DNA of 64,000 nt from Apostichopus japonicus. Lineage: Eukaryota > Echinodermata > Holothuroidea > Aspidochirotida > Stichopodidae. Positions within the stretch are counted from its first letter, which is position 1. Every line of letters begins with the position of its first letter. The stretch spans positions 9,275,001 through 9,339,000 of the forward strand of contig NC_092580.1 in the NCBI RefSeq assembly GCF_037975245.1, read 5' to 3'. A program made the translations under genes and the position numbers. The notes under the pieces are model-generated. The model had not been told where the DNA came from, did not search any database, and was given only the letters and a program-made list of their open reading frames with translations. This document shows, piece by piece, positions 37,601 through 53,328 of the stretch.

Positions 37601-38401
37601 ATCGAATTTGCGGTACCGATAAATCGAATGTGCGATAACAATTAATCGAATGTGCGATACCGATAAATCGAATATGCGGTACAGATATATCGATTGTGCG
37701 GTACCGATAAATCGAACGTGCGATACCGATAAATCAAATCTGCGATACCGATAAATTGAACGTGTGATACCGATAAATCGATTGTGCGGTACCGATAAAT
37801 CGATTGTGCGGTACCGATAAATCGAATGTGCGATACCGATAAATCAAATCTGCGGTACCGATTAATCGAACGTGTGATACCGATTAATCGAATGTGCGGT
37901 ACCGATAAATCGAATGTGCGGTACCGATAAATCGAATGTGCGATACCGATAAATCGAATGTGCGATACCGTGAATCGATTGTGCGGTACCGATAAATCGA
38001 TTGTGCGGTACCGATAAATCGAACGTGCGATACCGATAAATCAAATCTGCGGTACCGATTAATCGAACGTGTGATACCGATTAATCGAATGTGCGGTACC
38101 GATAAATCGAATGTGCGGTACCGATAAATCGAATGTGCGATACCGATAAATCGATTGTGCGGTACCGATAAATCGATTGTGCGGTACCGATAAATCGAAC
38201 GTGCGATACCGATAAATCAAATCTGCGATACCGATTAATCGAACGTGTGATACCGATTAATCGAATGTGCGGTACCGATAAATCGAATGTGCGGTACCGA
38301 TAAATCGAATGTGCGATACCGATAAATCGATTGTGCGGTACCGATAAATCGATTGTGCGGTACCGATAAATCGAATGTGCGGTACCTATAAATCGAATGT
38401 G
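34682..38401. repeat. Array 2 intermediate block, mosaic of earlier blocks
   Basis: Only 22-bp satellite. It contains a locally repeated string near 34,690-35,160 (GATTGCTCGAATTTACGATACC at 34,697 and 34,916; CGAGTATGCG at 34,812 and 35,032), the partner of 26,041-26,740, third copies of pieces of the 31-33-kb block, and flipped copy 3. One 21-bp junction unit (GCGATACGATAAATCG near 34,889) marks an internal breakpoint. Confidence 0.72.
37381..37408 (-). repeat. Flipped 28-bp segment, copy 3
   Basis: Same inverted unit and right flank (TGTTCGGTACC, CGAAAGTGCGAGACC). The left flank differs: it is joined directly to CGAACGTGTGATACCGATAA, so the left breakpoint of this duplicate falls at or near the palindrome itself. 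Confidence 0.83.
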
Positions 38402-41400
38402 CGATACCGATAAATCGATTGTGCGGTACTGATAAATCGATTGTGCGGTACCGACAAATCGAACGTGCGATACCGATTAATCGAATGTGCGGTACCGATA
38501 AATCGATTGTGTGGTACCGATAAGTCGAATGTGCGAGACCGATTAATCGATATTGCGGTAACCGATAAATCGAATGTGCGATACCGATAAATCGATTGTG
38601 TGGTACCGATAAGTCGAATGTGCGATACCGATTAATCGATATTGCGGTACCGATAAATCGATTGTGCGGTACCGATAAATCGAAAGTGCGAGACCGATTA
38701 ATCGATATTGCGGTACCGATAAATCGAATGTGCGATACCGATAAATCGAATTTGCGATAGCGATAAATCGATTGTGCGGTACCGATAAATCGATTGTGCG
38801 GTACCGATAAATCGAACGTGAGATACCGATAAATCAAATCTGCGGTACCGGTTAATCGAACGTGTGATACCGATTAATCGAATGTGCGGTACCGATAAAT
38901 CGATTGTGCGGTACCGATAAATCGAATGTGCGGTACCGATAAATCGATTGTGCGGTACCGATAAATCGATTGTGCGGTACCGATAAATCGAATGTGCGGT
39001 ACCTATAAATCGAATGTGCGATACCGATAAATCGATTGTGCGGTACCGATAAATCGATTGTGCGGTACCGATAAATCGAACGTGCGATACCGATTAATCG
39101 AACGTGCGGTACCGATAAATCGATTGTGTGGTATTGATAAGTCCAATGTGCGAGACCGATTAATCGATATTGCGGTACCGATAAATCGATTGTGCGGTAC
39201 CGATCAATCAAAAGTGCGGAACCGATAAATTGAACGTGCGATACCGATGAACAGAATGTGCGGAACCGATAAATCGATTGTGCGGTACCGATAAATCGAT
39301 TGTGCGGTACCGATAAATCGAATTTGCGGTACCGATAAATCGAATGTGCGATACCAATAAATGGAATGTGCGATAACGATAAATCGAATGTGCGGTATTG
39401 ATAAATCGATATTGTGGTACCGATAAATCGAATATGCGATATTGATCAATCGATTGTGCGGTACCGATAAATCGATTGCTCGGTTCCGATCAATCGAATG
39501 CGCGGTACCGATAAATCGAATGTGCGATAACAATAAATGGAATGTGCGATACCGATAAATGGAATGAGCGATACCGATAAATCGAATGTGCGGTATTGAT
39601 AAATCGAAAGTGCGGTACCGATAAATCGAAAGTGCGATACCAATAAATCGAATATGCTATACCGATAAATCGAGTATGCGGTACCGATAAATCGATTGCG
39701 CGGTACCGATTAATCGAATGTGCGGTACCGATAAATCGAATGTGCGGTACCGATAAATCGAATGTGCGATACCGATAAATCGAACGTGCGATACCGTGAA
39801 TCGATTGTGCGGTACCGATAAATCGATTGTGCGGTACCGATAAATCGAATGTGCGATACCGATAAATCGATTGTGCGGTACCGATTAATCCAACGTGTGA
39901 TACCGATTAATCGAATGTGCGGTACCGATAAATCGAATGTGCGGTACCGATAAATCGAATGTGCGATACCGATAAATCGATTGTGCGGTACCGATAAATC
40001 GATTGTGCGGTACCGATAAATCGAATGTGCGGTACCTATAAATCGAATGTGCGATACCGATAAATCGATTGTGCGGTACCGATAAATCGAACGTGCGGTA
40101 CCGATAAATCGAACGTGCGATACCGATTAATCGAATGTGCGGTACCGATAAATCGATTGTGTGGTACCGATAAGTCAAATGTGCGAGACCGATTAATCGA
40201 TATTGCGGTACCGATAAATCGAATGTGCGATACCGATAAATCGAATGTGCGGTACAGATATATCGATTGAGCGGTACCGATAAATCGAAAGTGCGATACC
40301 GATTAATCGAATGTGCGATATCGATATATCAAATTTGCGGTACCGATAAATCGAATGTGCGGTACCGATAAATCGAATGTGCGGTACCGATAAATCGAAT
40401 ATGCGATACCAATAAATGGAATGTGCGATACCGATAAATCGAATGTGCGGTACCGATAAATCGAATGTGCGAGACCGATTAATCGATATTGCGGTACCGA
40501 TAAATCGAATGTGTAATATTGATAAATCGATTGTGCGGTACCGATAAATCGAAAGTGCGGTACCGATAAATCGAATGTGCGGTACCGATAAATCGAATGT
40601 GCGGTACCGATAAATCGAATGTGCGATACCAATAAATGGAATGTGCGATAACGATAAATCGAATGTGCGGTATTGATAAATCGATATTGTGGTACCGATA
40701 AATCGAATATGCGATATTGATCAATCGATTGTGCGGTACCGATAAATCGATTGCTCGGTACCGATCAATCGAATGCGCGGTACCGATAAATCGAATGTGC
40801 GATAACAATAAATGGAATGTGCGATACCGATAAATGGAATGAGCGATACCGATAAATCGAATGTGCGGTATTGATAAATCGATTGTGCGGTACCGATAAA
40901 TCGATTGTGCGGTACCGATAAATCGAACGTGACATACCGATAAATCAAATCTGCGGTACCGATTAATCGAACGTGTGATACCGATTAATCGAACGTGCGG
41001 TACCGATAAATCGATTGTGCGGTACCGATAAATCGATTGTGCGGTACCGATAAATCGAACGTGCGATACCGATAAATCAAATCTGCGGTACCGATTAATC
41101 GAACGTGTGATACCGATTAATCGAATGTGCGGTACCGATAAATCGAATGTGCGGTACCGATAAATCGAATGTGCGATACCGATAAATCGATTGTGCGGTA
41201 CCGATAAATCGATTGTGCGGTACCGATAAATCGAATGTGCGGTACCTATAAATCGAATGTGCGATACCGATAAATCGATTGTGCGGTACCGATAAATCGA
41301 TTGTGCGGTACCGATAAATCGAACGTGCGATACCGATAAATCGAATGTGCGATACCGATAAATCGAATGTGCGATACCGTGAATCGATTGTGCGGTACCG

Positions 41401-42272
41401 ATAAATCGATTGTGCGGTACCGATAAATCGAACGTGCGATACCGATAAATCAAATCTGCGGTACCGATTAATCGAACGTGTGATACCGATTAATCGAATG
41501 TGCGGTACCGATAAATCGAATGTGCGGTACCGATAAATCGAATGTGCGATACCGATAAATCGATTGTGCGGTACCGATCAATCGAATGTGCGGTACCTAT
41601 AAATCGAATGTGCGATACCGATAAATCGATTGTGCGGTACCGATAAATCGAACGTGCGGTACCGATAAATCGAACGTGCGATACCGATTAATCGAATGTG
41701 CGGTACCGATAAATCGATTGTGTGGTACCGATAAGTCAAATGTGCGAGACCGATTAATCGATATTGCGGTACCGATAAATCGAATGTGCGATACCGATAA
41801 ATCGAATGTGCGGTACAGATATATCGATTGTGCGGTACCGATAAATCGAAAGTGCGATACGGATTAATCGAATGTGCGATATCGATATATCAAATTTGCG
41901 GTACCGATAAATCGAATGTGCGGTACCGATAAATCGACTGTGCGGTACCGATAAATCGAATGTGCGATACCAATAAATGGAATGTGCGATACCGATAAAT
42001 CGAATGTGCGGTACCGATTAATCGATTGTGCGGTACCGATAAATCGAACGTGCGATACCGATTAATCGAATGTGCGGTACCGATAAATCGATTGTGTGGT
42101 ACCGATAAGTCAAATGTGCGAGACCGATTAATCGATATTGCGGTACCGATAAATCGATTGTGCGGTACCGATCAATCAAAAGTGCGGAACCGATAAATCG
42201 AACGTGCGATAGAGATTAATCGAATCTGCGGTACCGATAAATCGAATGTGCGATACCGATAAATCGAATGTG
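38402..42272. repeat. 3.87-kb tandem duplication, copy A
   Basis: Followed immediately by a second copy at an offset of 3,871 bp (38,852 to 42,723, 39,204 to 43,075, 40,303 to 44,174). Near 40,990 copy A has about 132 bp (six units) that copy B lacks, and from there to the end the offset is 3,739 bp. The two copies abut directly. Confidence 0.83.
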
Positions 42273-45200
42273 CGATTCCGATAAATCGATTGTGCGGTAC
42301 CGATAAATCGATTGTGCGGTACCGATAAATCGAACGTGCGATACCGATTAATCGAATGTGCGGTACCGATAAATCGATTGTGTGGTACCGATAAGTCGAA
42401 TGTGCGAGACCGATTAATCGATATTGCGGTAACCGATAAATCGAATGTGCGATACCGATAAATCGATTGTGTGGTACCGATAAGTCGAATGTGCGATACC
42501 GATTAATCGATATTGCGGTACCGATAAATCGATTGTGTGGTACCGATAAGTCGAATGTGCGAGACCGATTAATCGATATTGCGGTACCGATAAATCGAAT
42601 GTGCGATACCGATAAATCGAATTTGCGATAGCGATAAATCGCTTGTGCGGTACCGATAAATCGATTGTGCGGTACCGATAAATCGAACGTGAGATACCGA
42701 TAAATCAAATCTGCGGTACCGGTTAATCGAACGTGTGATACCGATTAATCGAATGTGCGGTACCGATAAATCGATTGTGCGGTACCGATAAATCGATTGT
42801 GCGGTACCGATAAATCGATTGTGCGGTACCGATAAATCGATTGTGCGGTACCGATAAATCGAATGTGCGGTACCTATAAATCGAATGTGCGATACCGATA
42901 AATCGATTGTGCGGTACCGATAAATCGATTGTGCGGTACCGATAAATCGAACGTGCGATACCGATTAATCGAACGTGCGGTACCGATAAATCGATTGTGT
43001 GGTATTGATAAGTCCAATGTGCGAGACCGATTAATCGATATTGCGGTACCGATAAATCGATTGTGCGGTACCGATCAATCAAAAGTGCGGAACCGATAAA
43101 TTGAACGTGCGATACCGATGAACAGAATGTGCGGAACCGATAAATCGATTGTGCGGTACCGATAAATCGATTGTGCGGTACCGATAAATCGAATTTGCGG
43201 TACCGATAAATCGAATGTGCGATACCAATAAATGGAATGTGCGATAACGATAAATCGAATGTGCGGTATTGATAAATCGATATTGTGGTACCGATAAATC
43301 GAATATGCGATATTGATCAATCGATTGTGCGGTACCGATAAATCGATTGCTCGGTTCCGATCAATCGAATGCGCGGTACCGATAAATCGAATGTGCGATA
43401 ACAATAAATGGAATGTGCGATACCGATAAATGGAATGAGCGATACCGATAAATCGAATGTGCGGTATTGATAAATCGATTGTGCGGTACCGATAAATCGA
43501 AAGTGCGATACCAATAAATCGAATATGCTATACCGATAAATCGAGTATGCGGTACCGATAAATCGATTGCGCGGTACCGATTAATCGAATGTGCGGTACC
43601 GATAAATCGAATGTGCGGTACCGATAAATCGAATGTGCGATACCGATAAATCGAACGTGCGATACCGTGAATCGATTGTGCATTACCGATAAATCGATTG
43701 TGCGGTACCGATAAATCGAATGTGCGATACCGATAAATCGATTGTGCGGTACCGATTAATCCAACGTGTGATACCGATTAATCGAATGTGCGGTACCGAT
43801 AAATCGAATGTGCGGTACCGATAAATCGAATGTGCGATACCGATAAATCGATTGTGCGGTACCGATAAATCGATTGTGCGGTACCGATAAATCGAATGTG
43901 CGGTACCTATAAATCGAATGTGCGATACCGATAAATCGATTGTGCGGTACCGATAAATCGAACGTGCGGTACCGATAAATCGAACGTGCGATACCGATTA
44001 ATCGAATGTGCGGTACCGATAAATCGATTGTGTGGTACCGATAAGTCAAATGTGCGAGACCGATTAATCGATATTGCGGTACCGATAAATCGAATGTGCG
44101 ATACCGATAAATCGAATGTGCGGTACAGATATATCGATTGAGCGGTACCGATAAATCGAAAGTGCGATACCGATTAATCGAATGTGCGATATCGATATAT
44201 CAAATTTGCGGTACCGATAAATCGAATGTGCGGTACCGATAAATCGAATGTGCGGTACCGATAAATCGAATATGCGATACCAATAAATGGAATGTGCGAT
44301 ACCGATAAATCGAATGTGCGGTACCGATAAATCGAATGTGCGAGACCGATTAATCGATATTGCGGTACCGATAAATCGAATGTGTAATATTGATAAATCG
44401 ATTGTGCGGAACCGATAAATCGAAAGTGCGGTACCGATAAATCGAATGTGCGGTACCGATAAATCGAATGTGCGGTACCGATAAATCGAATGTGCGATAC
44501 CAATAAATGGAATGTGCGATAACGATAAATCGAATGTGCGGTATTGATAAATCGATATTGTGGTACCGATAAATCGAATATGCGATATTGATCAATCGAT
44601 TGTGCGGTACCGATAAATCGATTGCTCGGTACCGATCAATCGAATGCGCGGTACCGATAAATCGAATGTGCGATAACAATAAATGGAATGTGCGATACCG
44701 ATAAATGGAATGAGCGATACCGATAAATCGAATGTGCGGTATTGATAAATCGATTGTGCGGTACCGATAAATCGATTGTGCGGTACCGATAAATCGAACG
44801 TGACATACCGATAAATCAAATCTGCGGTACCGATTAATCGAACGTGTGATACCGATTAATCGAATGTGCGGTACCGATAAATCGAATGTGCGGTACCGAT
44901 AAATCGAATGTGCGATACCGATAAATCGATTGTGCGGTACCGATAAATCGATTGTGCGGTACCGATAAATCGAATGTGCGGTACCTATAATTCGAATGTG
45001 CGATACCGATAAATCGATTGTGCGGTACCGATAAATCGATTGTGCGTTACCGATAAATCGAACGTGCGATACCGATAAATCGAATGTGCGATACCGATAA
45101 ATCGAATGTGCGATACCGTGAATCGATTGTGCGGTACCGATAAATCGATTGTGCGGTACCGATAAATCGAACGTGCGATACCGATAAATCAAATCTGCGG

Positions 45201-46011
45201 TACCGATTAATCGAACGTGTGATACCGATTAATCGAATGTGCGGTACCGATAAATCGAATGTGCAGTACCGATAAATCGAATGTGCGATACCGATAAATC
45301 GATTGTGCGGTACCGATCAATCGAATGTGCGGTACCTATAAATCGAATGTGCGATACCGATAAATCGATTGTGCGGTACCGATAAATCGAACGTGCGGTA
45401 CCGATAAATCGAACGTGCGATACCGATTAATCGAATGTGCGGTACCGATAAATCGATTGTGTGGTACCGATAAGTCAAATGTGCGAGACCGATTAATCGA
45501 TATTGCGGTACCGATAAATCGAATGTGCGATACCGATAAATCGAATGTGCGGTACAGATATATCGATTGTGCGGTACCGATAAATCGAAAGTGCGATACC
45601 GATTAATCGAATGTGCGATATCGATATATCAAATTTGCGGTACCGATAAATCGAATGTGCGGTACCGATAAATCGACTGTGCGGTACCGATAAATCGAAT
45701 GTGCGATACCAATAAATGGAATGTGCGATACCGATAAATCGAATGTGCGGTACCGATTAATCGATTGTGCGGTACCGATAAATCGAACGTGCGATACCGA
45801 TTAATCGAATGTGCGGTACCGATAAATCGATTGTGTGGTACCGATAAGTCAAATGTGCGAGACCGATTAATCGATATTGCGGTACCGATAAATCGATTGT
45901 GCGGTACCGATCAATCAAAAGTGCGGAACCGATAAATCGAACGTGCGATAGAGATTAATCGAATCTGCGGTACCGATAAATCGAATGTGCGATACCGATA
46001 AATCGAATGTG
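42273..46011. repeat. 3.87-kb tandem duplication, copy B (3.74 kb)
   Basis: Second copy of 38,402-42,272, shorter by six units. Copy-specific changes include CATTACCGATAA near 43,681, GGAACCGATAAATCGAAAG near 44,408, TATAATTCG near 44,986 and GCGTTACC near 45,046. The copies part at 42,273 and 46,012, where GATTCCGATAAATCG and GATTCCGATTGCTCG differ. Confidence 0.83.
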
Positions 46012-49000
46012 CGATTCCGATTGCTCGAATTTACGATACCGATCAATCGAATGTGCGGTACCGATAAATCGAAAGTGCGGTACCGATAAATCGAAAGTGC
46101 GATACCAATAAATCGAATATGCTATACCGATAAATCGAGTATGCGGTACCGATAAATCGATTGCGCGGTACCGATTAATCGAATGTGCGGTACCGATAAA
46201 TCGAATGTGCGATACCGTGAATCGATTGTGCGGTACCGATAAATCGATTGTGCGGTACCGATAAATCGAACGTGCGATACCGATAAATCAAATCTGCGGT
46301 ACGGATTAATCGAACGTGTGATACCGATTAATCGAATGTGCGGTACCGATAAATCGAATGTGCGATACCGATAAATCGATTGTGCGGTACCGATAAATCG
46401 ATTGTGCGGTACCGATAAATCGAATGTGCGGTACCTATAAATCGAATGTGCGATACCGATAAATCGATTGTGCGGTACCGATAAATCAAATCTGCGGTAC
46501 CGATTAATCGAACGTGTGATACCGATTAATCGAACGTGCGGTACCGATAAATCGAATGTGCGGTACCGATAAATCGAATGTGCGATACCGATAAATCGAT
46601 TGTGCGGTACCGATAAATCGATTGTGCGGTACCGATAAATCGAATGTGCGGTACCTATAAATCGAATGTGCGATACCGATAAATCGATTGTGCGGTACCG
46701 ATAAATCGATTGTGCGGTACCGATAAATCGAACGTGCGATACCGATAAATCGAATGTGTGATACCGATAAATCGAATGTGCGATACCGTGAATCGATTGT
46801 GCGGTACCGATAAATCGATTGTGCGGTACCGATAAATCGAACGTGCGATACCGATAAATCAAATCTGCGGTACCGATTAATCGAACGTGTGATACCGATT
46901 AATCGAATGTGCGGTACCGATAAATCGAATGTGCGGTACCGATAAATCGAATGTGCGATACCGATAAATCGATTGTGCGGTACCGATAAATCGAATGTGC
47001 GGTACCTATAAATCGAATGTGCGATACCGATAAATCGATTGTGCGGTACCGATAAATCGAACGTGCGGTACCGATAAATCGAACGTGCGATACCGATTAA
47101 TCGAATGTGCGGTACCGATAAATCGATTGTGTGGTACCGATAAGTGAAATATGCGAGACCGATTAATCGATATTGCGGTACCGATAAATCGAATGTGCGA
47201 TACCGATAAATCGAATGTGCGGTACAGATATATCGATTGTGCGGTACCGATAAATCGAAAGTGCGATACCGATTAATCGAATGTGCGATATCGATATATC
47301 AAATTTGCGGTACCGATAAATCGAATGTGCGGTACCGATAAATCGAATGTGCGGTACCGATAATCGAATATGCGATACCAATAAATGGAATGTGCGATAC
47401 CGATAAATCGAATGTGCGGTACCGATAAATCGAATGTGCGAGACCGATTAATCGATATTGCGGTACCGATAAATCGAATGTGTAATATTGATAAATCGAT
47501 TGTGCGGTACCGATAAATCGAAAGTGCGGTACCGATAAATCGAACGTGCGGTACCGATAAATCGAACGTGCGATACCGATTAATCGAATGTGCGGTACCG
47601 ATAAATCGATTGTGTGGTACCGATAAGTCAAATGTGCGAGACCGATTAATCGATATTGCGGTACCGATAAATCGAATGTGCGATACCGATAAATCGAATG
47701 TGCGGTAAAGATATATCGATTGTGCGGTACCGATAAATCGAAAGTGCGATACCGATTAATCGAATGTGCGATATCGATATATCAAATTTGCGGTACCGAT
47801 AAATCGAATGTGCGGTACCGATAAATCGACTGTGCGGTACCGATAAATCGAATGTGCGATACCAATAAATGGAATGTGCGATACCGATAAATCGAATGTG
47901 CGGTACCGATTAATCGATTGTGCGGTACCGATAAATCGAACGTGCGATACCGATTAATCGAATGTGCGGTACCGATAAATCGATTGTGTGGTACCGATAA
48001 GTCAAATGTGCGAGACCGATTAATCGATATTGCGGTACCGATAAATCGATTGTGCGGTACCGATCAATCAAAAGTGCGGAACCGATAAATCGAACGTGCG
48101 ATAGAGATTAATCGAATCTGCGGTACCGATAAATCGAATGTGCGATACCGATAAATCGAATGTGCGATTCCGATTGCTCGAATTTACGATACCGATCAAT
48201 CGAATGTGCGGTACCGATAAATCGAAAGTGCGGTACCGATAAATCGAAAGTGCGATACCAATAAATAGAATATGCTATACCGATAAATCGAGTATGCGGT
48301 ACCGATAAATCGATTGCGCGGTACCGATTAATCGAATGTGCGGTACCGATAAATCGAATGTGCGATACCGTGAATCGATTGTGCGGTACCGATAAATCGA
48401 TTGTGCGGTACCGATAAATCGAACGTGCGATACCGATAAATCAAATCTGCGGTACGGATTAATCGAACGTGTGATACCGATTAATCGAATGTGCGGTACC
48501 GATAATAGAATGTGCGATACCGATAAATCGATTGTGCGGTACCGATAAATCGATTGTGCGGTACCGATAAATCGAATGTGCGGTACCTATAAATCGAATG
48601 TGCGATACCGATAAATCGATTGTGCGGTACCGATAAATCGATTGTGCGGTACCGATAAATCGAACGTGCGATACCGATAAATCGATTGTGCGGTACCGAT
48701 AAATCGATTGTGCGGTACCGATAAATCGAACGTGACATACCGATAAATCAAATCTGCGGTACCGATTAATCGAACGTGTGATACCGATTAATCGAACGTG
48801 CGGTACCGATAAATCGAATGTGCGGTACCGATAAATCGAATGTGCGATACCGATAAATCGATTGTGCGGTACCGATAAATCGATTGTGCGGTACCGATAA
48901 ATCGAATGTGCGGTACCTATAAATCGAATGTGCGATACCGATAAATCGAATGTGCGATACCGTGAATCGATTGTGCGGTACCGATAAATCGATTGTGCGG

Positions 49001-49730
49001 TACCGATAAATCGAACGTGCGATACCGATAAATCAAATCTGCGGTACCGATTAATCGAACGTGTGATACCGATTAATCGAATGTGCGGTACCGATAAATC
49101 GAATGTGCGGTACCGATAAATCGAATGTGCGATACCGATAAATCGATTGTGCGGTACCGATAAATCGAATGTGCGGTACCTATAAATCGAATGTGCGATA
49201 CCGATAAATCGATTGTGCGGTACCGATAAATCGAACGTGCGGTACCGATAAATCGAACGTGCGATACCGATTAATCGAATGTGCGGTACCGATAAATCGA
49301 TTGTGTGGTACCGATAAGTGAAATATGCGAGACCGATTAATCGATATTGCGGTACCGATAAATCGAATGTGCGATACCGATAAATCGAATGTGCGGTACA
49401 GATATATCGATTGTGCGGTACCGATAAATCGAAAGTGCGATACCGATTAATCGAATGTGCGATATCGATATATCAAATTTGCGGTACCGATAAATCGAAT
49501 GTGCGGTACCGATAAATCGAATGTGCGGTACCGATAATCGAATATGCGATACCAATAAATGGAATGTGCGATACCGATAAATCGAATGTGCGGTACCGAT
49601 AAATCGAATGTGCGAGACCGATTAATCGATATTGCGGTACCGATAAATCGAATGTGTAATATTGATAAATCGATTGTGCGGTACCGATAAATCGAAAGTG
49701 CGGTACCGATAAATCGAATGTGCGGTACCG
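46012..49730. repeat. Array 2 block with 2.15-2.17-kb repetition
   Basis: Two related halves: 45,917-46,500 resembles 48,069-48,650 (offset about 2,152 bp) and 46,861-47,500 matches 49,035-49,675 (offset 2,174 bp), including the shared 21-bp unit GTACCGATAATCGAATATG (near 47,357 and 49,531) and GATAAGTGAAATATGCGAG (near 47,140 and 49,314). Only 22-bp satellite is present. Confidence 0.75.
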
Positions 49731-52700
49731 ATAAATCGAATATGCGATATTGATCAATCGATTGTGCGGTACCGATAAATCGATTGCTCGGTACCGATCA
49801 ATCGAATGCGCGGTACCGATAAATCGAATGTGCGATAACAATAAATGGAATGTGCGATACCGATAAATGGAATGAGCGATACCGATCAATCGAATGTGCG
49901 GTATTGATAAATCGATTGTGCCGTACCGATAAATCGGAAGTGCGGTTCGATAAATAGAACGTGCGGTACCGATAAATCGAACGTGCGGTACCGATAAATC
50001 GAATGTGCGATACCAATAAATCGAATATGCGATACCGATAAATCGAATATGCATAACCGATATCTCGATTGTGCGGTACCGATAAGTCAAATGTGCGATT
50101 CCGATAAATCGAATATGCGGTACCGATAAATCGAATGTGCGGTACCGATAAATCGAATGTGCGGTACCGATAAATCGAATGTGCGATACCGATAAATCGA
50201 TTGTGCGGTACCGATAAATCGATTGTGCGGTACCGATAAGTCAAATTTGCGAGACCGATTAATCGATATTGCGGTACCGATAAATCGATTGTGCGGTACC
50301 GATCAATCGAATATGCGGTACCGATAAATCGAACGTGCGATACCGATTAATCGAATGTGCGGTACCGATAAATCGATTGTGTGGTACCGATAAGTCAAAT
50401 GTGCGAGACCGATTAATCGATATTGCGGTACCGATAAATCGATTGTGCGGTACCGATCAATCAAAAGTGCGGAACCGATAAATCGAACGTGCGATAGAGA
50501 TTAATCGAATCTGCGGTACCGATAAATCGAATGTGCGATACCGATAAATCGAATGTGCGATTCCGATTGCTCGAATTTACGATACCGATCAATCGAATGT
50601 GCGGTACCGATAAATCGAAAGTGCGGTACCGATAAATCGAAAGTGCGATACCAATAAATCGAATATGCTATACCGATAAATCGAGTATGCGGTACCGATA
50701 AATCGATTGCGCGGTACCGATTAATCGAATGTGCGGTACCGATAAATCGAATGTGCGGTACCGATAAATCGAATGTGCGATACCGATAAATCGAACGTTC
50801 GATACCGTGAATCGATTGTGCGGTACCGATAAATCGATTGTGCGGTACCGATAAATCGAACGTGCGATACCGATAAATCAAATCTGCGGTACCGATTAAT
50901 CGAACGTGTGATACCGATTAATCGAATGTGCGGTACCGATAAATCGAATGTGCGGTACCGATAAATCGAATGTGCGATACCGATAAATCGATTGTGCGGT
51001 ACCGATAAATCGATTGTGCGGTACCGATAAATCGAATGTGCGGTACCTATAAATCGAATGTGCGATACCGATAAATCGATTGTGCGGTACCGATAAATCG
51101 ATTGTGCGGTACCGATAAATCGAACGTGCGATACCGATTAATCGAATGTGCGGTACCGATAAATCGATTGTGTGGTACCGATAAGTCAAATGTGCGAGAC
51201 CGATTAATCGAATGTGCGGTACCGATAAATCGATTGTGTGGTACCGATAAGTCAAATGTGCGAGACCGATTAATCGATATTGCGGTACCGATAAATCGAA
51301 TGTGCGATACCGATAAATCGAATGTGCGGTACAGATATATCGATTGTGCGGTACCGATAAATCGAAAGTGCGATACCGATTAATCGAATGTGCGATATCG
51401 ATATATCAAATTTGCGGTACCGATAAATCGAATATGCGGTACCGATAAATCGAATGTGCGGTACCGATAAATCGAATATGCGATACCAATAAATGGAATG
51501 TGCGATACCGATAAATCGAATGTGCGGTACCGATAAATCGAATGTGCGAGACCGATTAATCGATATTGCGGTACCGATAAATCGAATGTGTAATATTGAT
51601 AAATCGATTGTGCGGTACCGATAAATCGAAAGTGCGGTACCGATAAATCGAATGTGCGGTACCGATAAATCGAATGTGCGGTACCGATAAATCGAATGTG
51701 CGATACCAATAAATGGAATGTGCGATAACGATAAATCGAATGTGCGGTATTGATAAATCGATATTGTGGTACCGATAAATCGAATATGCGATATTGATCA
51801 ATCGATTGTGCGGTACCGATAAATCGATTGCTCGGTACCGATCAATCGAATGCGCGGTACCGATAAATCGAATGTGCGATAACAATAAATGGAATGTGCG
51901 ATACCGATAAATGGAATGAGCGATACCGATAAATCGAATGTGCGGTATTGATAAATCGATTGTGCGGTACCGATAAATCGATTGTGCGGTACCGATAAAT
52001 CGAACGTGACATACCGATAAATCAAATCTGCGGTACCGATTAATCGAACGTGTGATACCGATTAATCGAACGTGCGGTACCGATAAATCGATTGTGCGGT
52101 ACCGATAAATCGATTGTGCGGTACCGATAAATCGAACGTGCGATACCGATAAATCAAATCTGCGGTACCGATTAATCCAACGTGTGAAACCGATTAATCG
52201 AATGTGCGATACCGATAAATCGAATGTGCGGTACCGATAAATCGAATGTGCGATACCGATAAATCGATTGTGCGGTACCGATAAATCGATTGTGCGGTAC
52301 CGATAAATCGAATGTGCGGTACCTATAAATCGAATGTGCGATACCGATAAATCGATTGTGCGGTACCGATAAATCGATTGTGCGGTACCGATAAATCGAA
52401 CGTGCGATACCGATAAATCGAATGTGCGATACCGATAAATCGAATGTGCGATACCGTGAATCGATTGTGCGGTACCGATAAATCGATTGTGCGGTACCGA
52501 TAAATCGAACGTGCGATACCGATAAATCAAATCTGCGGTACCGATTAATCGAACGTGTGATACCGATTAATCGAATGTGCGGTACCGATAAATCGAATGT
52601 GCGGTACCGATAAATCGAATGTGCGATACCGATAAATCGATTGTGCGGTACCGATCAATCGAATGTGCGGTACCTATAAATCGAATGTGCGATACCGATA

Positions 52701-53328
52701 AATCGATTGTGCGGTACCGATAAATCGAACGTGCGGTACCGATAAATCGAACGTGCGATACCGATTAATCGAATGTGCGGTACCGATAAATCGATTGTGT
52801 GGTACCGATAAGTCAAATGTGCGAGACCGATTAATCGATATTGCGGTACCGATAAATCGAATGTGCGATACCGATAAATCGAATGTGCGGTACAGATATA
52901 TCGATTGTGCGGTACCGATAAATCGAAAGTGCGATACCGATTAATCGAATGTGCGATATCGATATATCAAATTTGCGGTACCGATAAATCGAATGTGCGG
53001 TACCGATAAATCGACTGTGCGGTACCGATAAATCGAATATGCGATACCAATAAATGGAATGTGCGATACCGATAAATCGAATGTGCGGTACCGATTAATC
53101 GATTGTGCGGTACCGATAAATCGAACGTGCGATACCGATTAATCGAATGTGCGGTACCGATAAATCGATTGTGTGGTACCGATAAGTCAAATGTGCGAGA
53201 CCGATTAATCGATATTGCGGTACCGATAAATCGATTGTGCGGTACCGATCAATCAAAAGTGCGGAACCGATAAATCGAACGTGCGATAGAGATTAATCGA
53301 ATCTGCGGTACCGATAAATCGAATGTGC
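49730..53328. repeat. Duplication C, left copy (about 3.6 kb)
   Basis: Matches 55,841-59,438 at an offset of 6,111 bp, changing to 6,110 bp after a 1-bp deletion in the right copy near 58,230 (GTGCGTATCGATAA). Shared rare strings include CCGTACCGATAAATCGGAAG, GCATAACCGATATCTCG, CGAACGTTCGATACC and ATTAATCCAACGTGTGAAACC. Confidence 0.85.
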
